A stretch of 49,455 nt of DNA from Candidatus Saccharimonadales bacterium (GCA_035317825.1 DATHGB010000030.1:1-49455), one strand, 5' to 3'. Shown: positions 34,292 to 42,225, counted from the first letter of the stretch. Notes: generated by a model not told the origin, from the sequence alone. Program-made: numbers and translations.

Positions 34292-34798
34292 TCACTCGAA
34301 GGCGTTCACTAGGAACCGGCCGTAGTGGCCGCAGCTCAGCTTCGAGTTGAACATCTGAGCCTTCGCCAGGCTGGGACCACCGACCGTGATGTTCTGTGCG
34401 TACAGCGGAACGGACGTCTTGTAACTGTTCTGCAGGTTGGGGCACACCCGCTCGACGAAGGCGAAAAAGCCCATCGAGCGGTCTTCGTAGTAGCCCGCAC
34501 GAGCCTTGGTAGGCGCGCTGTTGATGCGCCTGATCTCGGCTTGCACGATCTTGACCTCTCGCTCGAGCAGTAGCTCTGGCATGTGCGGCAGATACCTGTT
34601 AAAGCGAAGCGAGAACCGACCTCCGACCCGTTCCACCCACATGGATGCGTCCAGCGCACCGAAGTAGACCTCGCAGAAATCGGCGAAGTGCAGATCGAGT
34701 GTGGCACGAGTGACGGCTCCGAACTCGCCCGGCTTGCTAGCCAACGCGTCGAACAGCGTCGCCGCATCGTCCTTGTCGATACTCAGATGAGTGTACAC
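34292..34798 (-). CDS. unknown GC-rich gene
   Basis: 168 residues from GTG 34798, with AAGGAG five nt before it. No family recognised; the sequence is mixed alpha/beta with F-S-L-R-F-N-R-Y-L-P and C-G-H-Y-G-R-F-L-V near the end. Codons are GC-rich compared with the neighbours. A long hairpin lies in its leader (34846-34894) and a tetraloop terminator after it. It shares this style with the genes at 42781 and 48310, suggesting a common origin or expression class. Confidence 0.65.
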   Translation of the reverse strand: MYTHLSIDKDDAATLFDALASKPGEFGAVTRATLDLHFADFCEVYFGALDASMWVERVGGRFSLRFNRYLPHMPELLLEREVKIVQAEIRRINSAPTKARAGYYEDRSMGFFAFVERVCPNLQNSYKTSVPLYAQNITVGGPSLAKAQMFNSKLSCGHYGRFLVNAFE

Positions 34799-34845
34799 GG
34801 TAGCTCCTTGCTGCCAAAAGTAGTAGAAGGTGCTCACCGTGGCAG

Positions 34846-34894
34846 AAACGGAGAGCTGTATATGCGTAAAAAGCGCACATGCAGCTCTCCGTTT
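34846..34894 (-). promoter_or_regulatory. long leader hairpin of the 34.8-kb gene
   Basis: AAACGGAGAGCTG pairs perfectly with CAGCTCTCCGTTT, and the inner bases extend the stem with G-U pairs. It lies 48 nt before the GTG, so it is either in the 5' leader or a terminator of something upstream. Confidence 0.55.
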
Positions 34895-35032
34895 AATGAT
34901 TTTAATGTACTGACTATGCATACTTTATCATAAAGTTAACATAAAATCAATAGCTACGTTCCCGACACGCATCATAACGGAGAAAAAAGCTTTCCGGTAC
35001 GATGGAGCTGTATGTTTGGTATGATAGGGTAG

Positions 35033-35887
35033 ATGTTTAACTCTTGGCAAATAAACCTGATCTTTTTTTATATCTTCACCGTCATATTCTTCCAATGCTA
35101 TAAGCTAGCAGTAAAAAACGTAAAGAACGACGGAGCCGCAACGATAGCGCTTCAAGTCATTGCGGGTATCACCGTGCTCATACTCGTGCCATTTTTTGCC
35201 ATCAATTGGCCGGCAGGAATTGGAATAATCCTATTACTCGTTGCGTCCTGCGTCTTTTACGCGATAAATGACCGGATGCAAACGACCGCCAGAAAGCACC
35301 TCGAGGTTTCTACCTTTTCGGTTATTGGACAGCTATCGACGGTTTTTGTCATCCTATACGGCTTAACGTTATTCAACGAGACATTCACATGGCTGAAACT
35401 CGCCGGAGCGGTACTGATTATCGGAGCTAACGTTTTAATTTTTTACCAGAGCCGCAAACATAAAATAGAGATTAATATTTATTCCATACTGGCAATTTTG
35501 GCAGCATTTGCGTTCGCGACCGCGCTTGCCATTGATGTCGGCATATCCAAAGAGTTTAATCTGCCACTTTATATAAGCCTGACCCTCCTCATACCGGCAA
35601 TTATGATCGCTATTGCAGGTAAGGTATCGCCCCGCCAATCGGTTACGGAATACAAAACCAACAGCAAGCTTTTCCTCGCTACTGGTATTAGCTGGGCGTT
35701 GTCTATTTTCTTTTCGCTAAGAGCCTTCCAGCTAGGCGAAATGAATACCGTCATCACTCTTGAAGCCGTTGTCGTGATATTAAACGTGCTTGCGGCATAT
35801 ATATTCTTAAAAGAGAGAGGCAAGATAAAGCGGAAAATTGCCGGGGCAATTTTAATCGTTTTCGGCGTGCTGCTCACCACGCTTTAG
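35033..35887 (+). CDS. DMT (EamA-like) transporter
   Basis: 284 residues with ten membrane helices arranged as two five-helix repeats; the end of each half (L-A-G-A-V-L-I-I-G-A-N-V-L-I and I-A-G-A-I-L-I-V-F-G-V-L-L) matches the EamA repeat. Substrate unknown: amino acids and metabolites are common in the family. An extended -10 box TGGTATGAT ends 7 nt before the ATG, predicting a leaderless mRNA. Confidence 0.8.
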   Translation: MFNSWQINLIFFYIFTVIFFQCYKLAVKNVKNDGAATIALQVIAGITVLILVPFFAINWPAGIGIILLLVASCVFYAINDRMQTTARKHLEVSTFSVIGQLSTVFVILYGLTLFNETFTWLKLAGAVLIIGANVLIFYQSRKHKIEINIYSILAILAAFAFATALAIDVGISKEFNLPLYISLTLLIPAIMIAIAGKVSPRQSVTEYKTNSKLFLATGISWALSIFFSLRAFQLGEMNTVITLEAVVVILNVLAAYIFLKERGKIKRKIAGAILIVFGVLLTTL

Positions 35888-35906
35888 TTTTTGTTATGAT
35901 AAGAGC

Positions 35907-36287
35907 ATGAAGACTTATACAACCGTTTCAGAGTTCCTTGACGATCTAGATACCGGCAAACGCCGGCAAGTTGAAGCACTCCGTAAGATTATCCTTGACT
36001 GCGTACCCGTGACGGAACACGTCAAATGGAATTCCCCAAGTTACGTATATAAAGACGAAGACCGAATAACGTTCAACCTGCATGGAGATGATATCAAGAT
36101 CCTTATTCATATGGGCGCTACCCGCAAAGAAGACAAAAAGGCCAAGCCGATCATGGACGATGAAACCGGCTTGATTAAGTGGAGCTCAAATATGCGGGGA
36201 ATCATTGCATTTAAGGATATGGACGACCTTACCGCTAAGAAACAAGACTTTGAAAATATACTGCAGCGTTGGCTGGAGGTTGAATAA
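35907..36287 (+). CDS. DUF1801 protein (YdhG-like)
   Basis: 126 residues. V-K-W-N-S-P-S-Y and F-N-L-H-G-D-D-I-K-I-L-I-H-M-G are the DUF1801 hallmarks. Family function is unknown. TGTTATGAT ends 6 nt before the ATG (leaderless). Its GGAGG near the 3' end may serve the next gene. A second, distant DUF1801 protein is at 42275. Confidence 0.85.
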   Translation: MKTYTTVSEFLDDLDTGKRRQVEALRKIILDCVPVTEHVKWNSPSYVYKDEDRITFNLHGDDIKILIHMGATRKEDKKAKPIMDDETGLIKWSSNMRGIIAFKDMDDLTAKKQDFENILQRWLEVE

Positions 36288-36291
36288 AAAT

Positions 36292-36846
36292 TTGAGCGAT
36301 TTCCGTCCTTACCGATTTAGCCCAATCACCACAAAAGAAGGCCTGCTTGAAGTAATCGGGCATATCCACTTTTCATGCTATGGATTATGCAAACAATCTT
36401 TCGGCTACTATTTGCCAAATGCCGGTAACATGGGCGTGTTTTGTCATTACGACGATGAATTCGAAATCCTAAAGAAGATCAGAAATGAAATGACCGAAAA
36501 CTCAGATAATCCTGATTTAAAATATTTCACGTTACGTGAACCAATAACGATTCCCGCAAAAGGGGATATACCCGAAATGACGTACACGCATTTATACATC
36601 CGCAAACCAGACCCATACCGTTACCAGACAGGTGATGTTGATTTCTATTTGGACAAATCCGACTATGAAAAACTCAAACAAGAAATGCTCAATGGGGAAA
36701 TTGTCACCGGCGCGCGTATATTCGAACGCCCAGACTTAGATATGATCGAACTATACAATCCTGATATTGACGCGCTTGGTTATATTAGCACTAATACAAT
36801 GGCGGAAAAGGTACGAATAAAGCTTTCTGATGCAACAAAACTGTAG
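36292..36846 (+). CDS. hypothetical protein
   Basis: 184 residues if started at TTG 36292, 12 nt after a GGAGG inside the end of the DUF1801 gene. This start is not certain; the frame extends upstream but overlaps the neighbour. No family recognised. Conserved-looking blocks are H-I-H-F-S-C-Y-G-L-C-K and T-Y-T-H-L-Y-I-R-K-P-D-P-Y-R-Y-Q. Its last ten residues recur as a relic at 34179-34214, showing that a paralog once existed there. Confidence 0.6.
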   Translation: MSDFRPYRFSPITTKEGLLEVIGHIHFSCYGLCKQSFGYYLPNAGNMGVFCHYDDEFEILKKIRNEMTENSDNPDLKYFTLREPITIPAKGDIPEMTYTHLYIRKPDPYRYQTGDVDFYLDKSDYEKLKQEMLNGEIVTGARIFERPDLDMIELYNPDIDALGYISTNTMAEKVRIKLSDATKL

Positions 36847-36910
36847 ATGATCACCATTCTAGTGAAAAGATCTGCACTTAAAGATTTCGTATGGACGCAT
36901 TTTTGTTTGC

Positions 36911-36992
36911 TATAATCAGAACTGATACGATGACCGAGAATAGGTGATAGCTTGCAAAGCTATATACGGTAGGATAATGTCTGCCTCGTATC
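36911..36992 (+). promoter_or_regulatory. extended -10 promoter and structured leader, riboswitch-like
   Basis: TGC-TATAAT (-10 at 36911-36916) predicts a start near 36923. The RNA would begin with GATACGA (36924-36930), which pairs with TCGTATC (36986-36992). Between them are ATAGCTT-GCA-AAGCTAT (36947-36963) and GGTAG/CTGCC (36968-36985). This makes a closed multi-helix element 10 nt before the ATG at 37003. It does not match a riboswitch class I know. Confidence 0.45.
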
Positions 36993-37002
36993 TCCAATTA
37001 TT

Positions 37003-37980
37003 ATGACAGCCAAACAATACTTAGAAACAAAACTCGAAGAGCTGAAACAACCGGCCGCTCTTGATATTCCCGAAAATAAAGAGTTACTTGTAGATGCAAT
37101 ATTCAAACTGCTAATGTCGAAAAAGTTTCGTAAATATGCAGCCACACCTGAATTACAAAAACACATGTTGTCGGCTATTGCATTAAACGTTGAGAACAAT
37201 GAACCAATTAACCTTACTTTTCTGCATGGCGCCTACAAACTGTGGCGCTTCGACGAAGCCCCTGAGGCTGACTGGGCGGAACTTTTTTCTCTTATGTACT
37301 ATTCAAACTGGGTTAAACCGGTATGTGCAATCTACAAACCCGGCGTGTGGTTTGATTTCTTCGTAGACGATTTAATCATCCCCGTGCTCGACAATATTGA
37401 ACCTAGTGATGTAGAGCAATATCTAGCCTCGTATCAAAACATCATGCATTTCCTAAAGCCTTACCAACCAGAAAACTTGAAGATGACGGTTACACCCGTC
37501 GGCAGTCAATTTTCATCCCCTGAAGAATTCAATAAGTCTTTACAACTGAATATTAAAAAAGTTGAATCCTCGCCTGATGGCGGCCTTCCGACTTTAACAG
37601 ATGCAGATAAGGCGATGGTAGAACTTAATACAAAAGCCACTGATGAACAAAGGAGCGATCCGCAGTGGCGAGAAAAAGTCCTGCTCATACATAACGCATA
37701 CATGTCTACAAAAGCCGAACCGGGATATCACAACCAACCGACAAAGATCAAGGTTTTCACCCAGCCACTTCCAAATGGCATGGTGATGGCGGTAGGGTCA
37801 TCAAAAGATTCAGTTGCCAAGTTTTGGGTCGGAATAGGAGCTCTTAGGCCGCGCGATGACAGTTTCCGCCAAATTATTCTGACACCCAATCAATTAAAAG
37901 AAGCGTCTTACGCAAGGGAAGCTATCGAGCTTACGGGTCTTATGGGGGAAAATTTTAAACGAATACGAATTTTATCCTAA
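37003..37980 (+). CDS. hypothetical protein
   Basis: 325 residues, soluble, no family recognised with confidence. Features: F-L-H-G-A-Y-K-L-W-R-F-D-E-A-P-E in the first third and K-P-V-C-A-I-Y-K-P-G-V-W-F-D-F-F after it. A charged Q-R-S-D-P-Q-W-R-E-K stretch follows and the C-terminus reads G-L-M-G-E-N-F-K-R-I-R. The first half recalls isocyanide-synthase-like proteins only vaguely, so I do not assign it. No ribosome site; the structured leader at 36923-36992 may control translation. Confidence 0.6.
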   Translation: MTAKQYLETKLEELKQPAALDIPENKELLVDAIFKLLMSKKFRKYAATPELQKHMLSAIALNVENNEPINLTFLHGAYKLWRFDEAPEADWAELFSLMYYSNWVKPVCAIYKPGVWFDFFVDDLIIPVLDNIEPSDVEQYLASYQNIMHFLKPYQPENLKMTVTPVGSQFSSPEEFNKSLQLNIKKVESSPDGGLPTLTDADKAMVELNTKATDEQRSDPQWREKVLLIHNAYMSTKAEPGYHNQPTKIKVFTQPLPNGMVMAVGSSKDSVAKFWVGIGALRPRDDSFRQIILTPNQLKEASYAREAIELTGLMGENFKRIRILS

Positions 37981-38004
37981 ACCACCGCTAGGAGAAGTTG
38001 CAAT

Positions 38005-38442
38005 TTATTCGATAACTTCCGCCAGCTTATTAAAGAAACCCGTCCAGCCTTTTTTCAGGTTGCCGGCATATTCTTCCGCCGGTAGATTTCCTCCGGACTG
38101 ATGAAAGATCATTTCGGTTTTACCACCCAAATCCTGCAGGTGAATATCCATGACTTCAAAAGTTGAGTCTTCTATATCATCTGGGTCAGGGAAATCAAAC
38201 TGGAGATGCGTAGGTTCATCAATAACCCGGTATACGCCAACTTGGGGATATTTTCCGCCATCAGGCATAACGGTAGTCGCGCGCCATAAACCACGAACTT
38301 TAAAATCAATCGTCACACCCGTCAATTTACCAGGCGAGCCATACCACTGGGCAAATAGTTCTGGATCAGACCAGCTTTTCCATACTTTTTCTACAGGCGC
38401 GTTAAATACGCGGGTAAGTGTCAGTGACAGATTATCTTGCAT
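38005..38442 (-). CDS. AHSA1/SRPBCC family protein
   Basis: 145 residues. F-N-A-P-V-E-K-V-W-K-S-W-S-D-P-E and F-A-Q-W-Y-G are the N-terminal signature of AHSA1/CalC-type SRPBCC proteins; the C-terminal K-K-G-W-T-G-F-F-N-K-L is equally typical. They bind hydrophobic ligands. Such genes are often controlled by ArsR regulators, but the ArsR gene here is 15 kb away. GGAGG lies 8 nt before the ATG. Confidence 0.88.
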   Translation of the reverse strand: MQDNLSLTLTRVFNAPVEKVWKSWSDPELFAQWYGSPGKLTGVTIDFKVRGLWRATTVMPDGGKYPQVGVYRVIDEPTHLQFDFPDPDDIEDSTFEVMDIHLQDLGGKTEMIFHQSGGNLPAEEYAGNLKKGWTGFFNKLAEVIE

Positions 38443-38525
38443 GATGAATCCCTCCTATAGTTTTATGATAGATCCGTCTGAGAATAATTGCCAGTACTGA
38501 ATGCCGTTAGTTTATAATCCTACAT

Positions 38526-39112
38526 ATGGCTAAAGAGTATATTAGGAACTTTGCAAAATATGGCGGGCTTGTCACTGTTTTCTTTGAATGGTTTGCCTTG
38601 CTCTTCTTTTATCTTCGCGAGCCAATATATTTTACTGGCGAGCATCCGATTAGCTATTTCGCGACGCTTCCTCAAACCCGTGTAGTGTTTACTGTTTTTT
38701 ATCTTATTGCTGCGGTTAGTTTTTGGATATTTGCAAAACATCACTTGAAAAAACACTACCAGACGCCAGTTAAAATATTCGTGTTCTCTATGATCGGTTT
38801 TGCCGGGCTTGCTTTATTTCCCTATGAACCGGCAAGTGTCCTGAGTACGGTGATTCATAATATTTTAGCCTAGTCATCATTTTGTTTGTTCCTACTCGGC
38901 ATGTATCTCATGGCTAGGAAGAGTGACGATAGGCGATTTAAGATTATTACGATTCTAGCAGTCATCCTGAGCGCTTTACTCATGGCGTCTTTCATTACTT
39001 TATTCCAAAAGACAGCCACTTGGTTTTAGGCCTCGAAGCTGGTTCGTGGTTTGTTTTTCAGCTTTGGATAATTTGGGTTTCATATCGTTCTTATAAAAAC
39101 ATGCTGACTTAA
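38526..39112 (+). pseudogene. broken DUF998-like membrane protein
   Basis: The first 115 codons encode three or four membrane helices and a F-P-Y-E-P-A-S-V-L-S-T-V-I-H-N motif like DUF998, then TAG at 38871-38873. The same frame goes on for about 50 codons of further membrane helix, stops near 39030, and continues in another frame (L-G-L-E-A-G-S-W-F, ending N-M-L-T) to TAA at 39110-39112. So one in-frame stop and one frameshift break a protein of about 195 residues. The promoter (TATAAT, 7 nt before ATG) is intact. Confidence 0.75.
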
Positions 39113-39117
39113 TACCA

Positions 39118-39145
39118 AATAATATGAAAAAATATTCATATTATT
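39118..39145 (+). terminator. AT-rich hairpin after the pseudogene
   Basis: An 11-bp stem (AATAATATGAA with its complement) and a six-base loop, 6 bp after the old stop codon. Confidence 0.5.
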
Positions 39146-39196
39146 AAGCAATGTTCCTGTGATAACGTGATATTGCCCGAGCTGGGCATATTATTT

Positions 39197-40312
39197 ATGG
39201 CAAATCACGAACACGATATAACCCGCTTCTCTTTTACTCCGTCAGCTTTACGTGACGGACCACCAGACTTGCAACGAAGGTATCCTGGATTCTTTGAGGA
39301 GGCTGAGCATTTCGGTGCGCATCTTTTCAATGGCGAAACCTATTTTAATCCAGTCTATGCCCTTGTTCTCGTTATTAGAACGAAAGATGGTGATAGATTG
39401 CTCACAGGAGTTCGCTCTAAAGATGAGAAGCGACAGCCAAATGTCGGTAGCGCCATTACCCTCCGCAGGACGCATGCTCAAGTTCGCGCCACAATGAACA
39501 CATACAGTAAGTACCGCATTCCCATATTAGGAGGCGCGATAGAGGACGAAGGCTATCATATAACCCAGCTCGATCCGCGAAATCCCGTATTAGTCGCGGA
39601 CTACGAACCTGGAGCAAAAATCTCAGCGGACGACGAGTCGTGGCCTAACGGCGATATTCCCTTTTATGACACTTTTTATTATCTTATTGAGAAAATTCAG
39701 GAACGTGGCTACGAAAATGTGAGGAATCGGGACTCACGGATCGATGACATCATGCAAGATGCTGTCATCTGGCCAGGGCCCGAGTTAATGGGTGTCAGTG
39801 AGGTCGGTATATATAACAGCAAATTCCCACTACATAGAGATATCCCGATGATAACCGATCCTGAGCTTCCACCGCCTACCAATGGTACCCGCCCATTGGG
39901 TGAAGCGATTTTAGAAGCGAATGACTTTCACACCGTTGTAGGTGCCCTCGACCTTAGCGATATGCCAGAGGCTACAGTGCGAAAGCTATTTTTCAGCCAT
40001 GCTAATGATCACTATAGCCACTTTGATCTGGCACGTCTTGACTCATTTAACTATGCGGTTAGACACAACGTAGTAGACCTTGTTGCTCCAGGATTCGAGA
40101 AGCGTAGTCGTAGTCAAAGAGACATGCTGCATCTACTGGCTTGCGCAGGAGGCTTGTGTTTACGAGCAGCAGCAGTCGGATTAGAACGCCACTATGCTTA
40201 CATTCAAAAGGTGTTGGGTGATAGTACGACTGGGGTGTACAGCTATCCAATACAGCTCAAACCGGCCAATTCCAGTATGACAATCACCAACGAGCCCATT
40301 GATCCAGCTTGA
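39197..40312 (+). CDS. hypothetical protein, convergent with Nudix gene
   Basis: 371 residues from ATG 39197; an upstream in-frame GTG at 39167 is also possible. A core of strands (Y-A-L-V-L-V-I-R-T-K-D-G-D-R-L-L-T-G-V-R) and I-L-G-G-A-I-E-D-E-G resembles the Nudix fold loosely, but no Nudix box is seen. The C-terminal half is helical. Its stop is 2 bp from the stop of the minus-strand Nudix-like gene. No family recognised. Confidence 0.6.
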   Translation: MANHEHDITRFSFTPSALRDGPPDLQRRYPGFFEEAEHFGAHLFNGETYFNPVYALVLVIRTKDGDRLLTGVRSKDEKRQPNVGSAITLRRTHAQVRATMNTYSKYRIPILGGAIEDEGYHITQLDPRNPVLVADYEPGAKISADDESWPNGDIPFYDTFYYLIEKIQERGYENVRNRDSRIDDIMQDAVIWPGPELMGVSEVGIYNSKFPLHRDIPMITDPELPPPTNGTRPLGEAILEANDFHTVVGALDLSDMPEATVRKLFFSHANDHYSHFDLARLDSFNYAVRHNVVDLVAPGFEKRSRSQRDMLHLLACAGGLCLRAAAVGLERHYAYIQKVLGDSTTGVYSYPIQLKPANSSMTITNEPIDPA

Positions 40313-40314
40313 AC

Positions 40315-41013
40315 TCAATCTTGATTAGAAATAGACAAGTCTGTCGCTTCCAGGTTGTATTTGTGTTCAATGTAATTATCCCGGCTAGATGAAGCATACT
40401 CAAATATATCAATGAGCGAACGACTAGGCGATGGAGATGCCAGAAGCTCATCCGCCATATAGAGCCGATTCACTCCCGCTTTGCTATGGTCTGTCACGAT
40501 ATAGTCGTCGGGTAGTGCACCTGTGTGGACTGCAAAAAGCTTATCATCAAAAACCTCGTCTTTATACGTATCAATTCGTCGGAAAAAGCCAAGAAGCCGA
40601 AGTGAAGGCGCAGTTCCTAAACGTTCAAGCGCGACACGAGCAGCAGCGTCAGCCATAGACTCGCCAGGCTTCACCGAACCCGTCGGCCATTCAATACGAC
40701 CAATAAAAGGCTGCGCCGTTCTATGCATAACGGCAAACTTATCGCCTTGGCGAATTACAAGCGCAACGCTCATTCGTGCCTGACGGCGCATGGTTAGCTT
40801 TTCGGTATTCGCGACAAGGAAATGTTTACCCTTAGAAAGAATCTGATATTGCCCGCGATCAATCTTTCCAATATAGCCGTCGTGTATAAGCTGGCGTATG
40901 TAATACCCGCCCAGATCGCTAGAATAATCACCAATGTTGCACATCTCAATAAAACTACATACATTTTTGTAGTAAAAACATGACAGCATCTGAAGAGATT
41001 TGCTAGAGGCCAT
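40315..41013 (-). CDS. winged-helix plus degenerate Nudix protein
   Basis: 232 residues. Residues 1-80 look like a winged helix (Y-I-R-Q-L-I-H-D-G-Y-I-G-K-I-D-R-G-Q-Y). The rest is a Nudix domain: S-V-A-L-V-I-R-Q-G-D-K-F-A-V and the box G-S-V-K-P-G-E-S-M-A-D-A-A-A-R-V-A-L-E-R-L-G. Compared with GX5EX7REUXEEXGU, only one Glu of the R-E-x-x-E-E part remains, so metal-dependent hydrolysis is doubtful. It may be a nucleotide-sensing regulator. Leaderless start: TTGCAG, 17 bp, TATAAT, then 6 nt to ATG. Confidence 0.75.
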   Translation of the reverse strand: MASSKSLQMLSCFYYKNVCSFIEMCNIGDYSSDLGGYYIRQLIHDGYIGKIDRGQYQILSKGKHFLVANTEKLTMRRQARMSVALVIRQGDKFAVMHRTAQPFIGRIEWPTGSVKPGESMADAAARVALERLGTAPSLRLLGFFRRIDTYKDEVFDDKLFAVHTGALPDDYIVTDHSKAGVNRLYMADELLASPSPSRSLIDIFEYASSSRDNYIEHKYNLEATDLSISNQD

Positions 41014-41019
41014 TTTGTT

Positions 41020-41048
41020 ATTATATAATATCGTTAACTATACTGCAA
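41020..41048 (-). promoter_or_regulatory. promoter of the Nudix-like gene
   Basis: Minus strand TTGCAG, 17 bp, TATAAT, ending 6 nt before the ATG at 41013. Confidence 0.7.
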
Positions 41049-41132
41049 AAAACAGTAGATCCTGAGTCTCAAAACCGTACCGATAGCCAGCCAAAGCGCA
41101 TTCAATTTGACGATGCAATGATAAGCTTGTGA

Positions 41133-41270
41133 TCATTCTACTCTATCATCCAGCAGCCGCACTTAGATAACGGCGATATGCGCCGAACACTAATAGATGA
41201 TTTCGTGTCGGTGCTAAATCAGATTATTGAAAAAATTAGTCCTAAAAAGAAAAGACCCCGTATCCTGTAA
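41133..41270 (+). pseudogene. relic convergent to Trp peptide 2
   Basis: A frame open from a stop at 41130-41132 to TAA at 41268-41270, with a possible ATG at 41178 giving only 30 residues. It reads L-I-D-D-F-V-S-V, then I-I-E-K-I-S-P-K-K-K, matching the relic at 31259-31324. Its last codons run into the terminator stem of the Trp-peptide gene. Confidence 0.4.
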
Positions 41271-41309
41271 GATACGGGGGATACCCAGGGCCCGGAGGCC
41301 CTGGGTATC
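41256..41309 (-). terminator. double hairpin terminator of Trp peptide 2
   Basis: On the minus strand a 13-bp GC-rich stem (41280-41309) closes a UCCG tetraloop with a C-G pair and is directly followed by a 9-bp stem (41256-41279) and the tract TCTTTTCTTTTT. Confidence 0.85.
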
Positions 41310-41332
41310 TTGATTATGCGCGTGGGACTTAG

Positions 41333-41419
41333 TTACCAGTCCCAGTACTCGTCCCCCTCGGGCTTTACCGTCGGGTCGTCCGACGGCTTGACCTGGGTGG
41401 GCGTGAAGGTTACGTCCAT
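41333..41419 (-). CDS. small Trp peptide 2 of a duplicated locus
   Basis: 28 residues, acidic and Pro/Thr-rich (T-P-T-Q-V-K-P-S-D-D-P), ending in D-E-Y-W-D-W. The ATG follows a very G-rich ribosome site (GGAGGGGGG). Promoter, leader bases TTCACAGA, ribosome site and the downstream GCATAATCAAGATA are shared with peptide 1 at 31162-31218. A two-hairpin terminator follows, so the transcript is short, abundant and probably its own unit. Function unknown. Confidence 0.6.
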   Translation of the reverse strand: MDVTFTPTQVKPSDDPTVKPEGDEYWDW

Positions 41420-41450
41420 AATGTTCACCCCCCTCCGGGTGGTTCTGTGA

Positions 41451-41479
41451 ACTATATCATATTGTTAAAATAAATGCAA
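41451..41479 (-). promoter_or_regulatory. promoter of small Trp peptide 2
   Basis: Minus strand TTGCAT, 17 bp, TATAGT; 24 of the bases from the -35 box to the leader are shared with the other copy, including the whole TTGCATTTATTTTA block. Confidence 0.65.
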
Positions 41480-41605
41480 CTACCCAAGCACATGGATCTC
41501 GAGATCCTATCGCTCCCAACAGCAACAACTGATGCTCTAGAAAAATACGCGTATGATATAGCAAGGCTACGTCCTGAACATTATCCTTGCTTGATCTGGG
41601 CGTGA
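41474..41605 (+). CDS. possible 43-residue ORF, divergent from Trp peptide 2
   Basis: An ATG overlapping the -35 box of the Trp-peptide promoter opens a 43-codon frame with A-L-E-K-Y-A-Y-D-I-A-R-L-R-P. There is no ribosome site and no -10 box in place. It may be a relic like the others in this gap. The rest of 41014-41670 holds promoters and the structures listed separately. Confidence 0.25.
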   Translation: MQLPKHMDLEILSLPTATTDALEKYAYDIARLRPEHYPCLIWA

Positions 41606-41634
41606 TCATTACAGCTATTGATACTCTGTCACAC

Positions 41635-41663
41635 TTGGTTCAAACAAGTTAATTTGATACACT
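41635..41663 (+). promoter_or_regulatory. promoter of the P-loop protein gene
   Basis: TTGGTT, 17 bp, TACACT with TGA before the -10; 7 nt to the ATG at 41671. Confidence 0.65.
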
Positions 41664-41670
41664 CTAGAAA

Positions 41671-42225
41671 ATGTCACAAGGTAGCTTTAATTTATTTGAT
41701 TTTGACACACCGCTTGTTTTCGCTGACGGCACGACATTCTGGAATAAAATCACCAATGAACACATCACTCATAGAAAAGGATTCTTTATTCTTGGCCCGT
41801 CAGGTGCTGGCAAGACACACTTCGTTAAAAACCAAAAAGAACCGCACTGGATAGACGGTGACAGTATCTGGGCTGGAAGCAATGCGTCGCCAGCAGGTGA
41901 ATGGTGGCTGCGAAGCGGCGAAGATATTGGCATTATTGACTCACGAAGTGATGTTATGACCGTACAGGCCAAACAACTCGGTCTTTGGGTTATCGGTGCT
42001 TCAAATTACTGGTTAAAACCAGACGCGATTGTCATTCCGCACTGGAGCACGCATCAAAAATATATTAAGCACCGCGAACGAAACGGATATGATGGCGGCG
42101 CAAAATCCGACGCTTTCGATCAGGTACTTTGGCATAGACGATGGATTATGAAATACGCCAAACAAGGCGTACCACAATTCAAATCAGTTCAAGAAGCAGC
42201 TGATTATCTCAAAAGTCTAGAATAG
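41671..42225 (+). CDS. P-loop NTPase, small kinase-like
   Basis: 184 residues. Walker A G-P-S-G-A-G-K-T-H near residue 43, followed by H-W-I-D-G-D-S-I-W. The pattern G-x-S-G-x-G-K then I-D-G-D is typical of gluconate- or adenylylsulfate-kinase-like and toxin-like small kinases. The C-terminus is basic and Trp-rich. No specific family assigned. Leaderless start. Confidence 0.7.
   Translation: MSQGSFNLFDFDTPLVFADGTTFWNKITNEHITHRKGFFILGPSGAGKTHFVKNQKEPHWIDGDSIWAGSNASPAGEWWLRSGEDIGIIDSRSDVMTVQAKQLGLWVIGASNYWLKPDAIVIPHWSTHQKYIKHRERNGYDGGAKSDAFDQVLWHRRWIMKYAKQGVPQFKSVQEAADYLKSLE

Noticed and set aside
36924-36992. Resemblance of GCAAAGC and GGTAG to a c-di-GMP-I riboswitch
   Set aside because: The conserved order of the c-di-GMP class and its receptor are not present. 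Kept only as an unassigned structured leader.
38526-39112. Read-through of TAG as a recoded sense codon
   Set aside because: All other genes here use TAG, TGA and TAA as stops, and a frameshift is needed as well, so a pseudogene is simpler.
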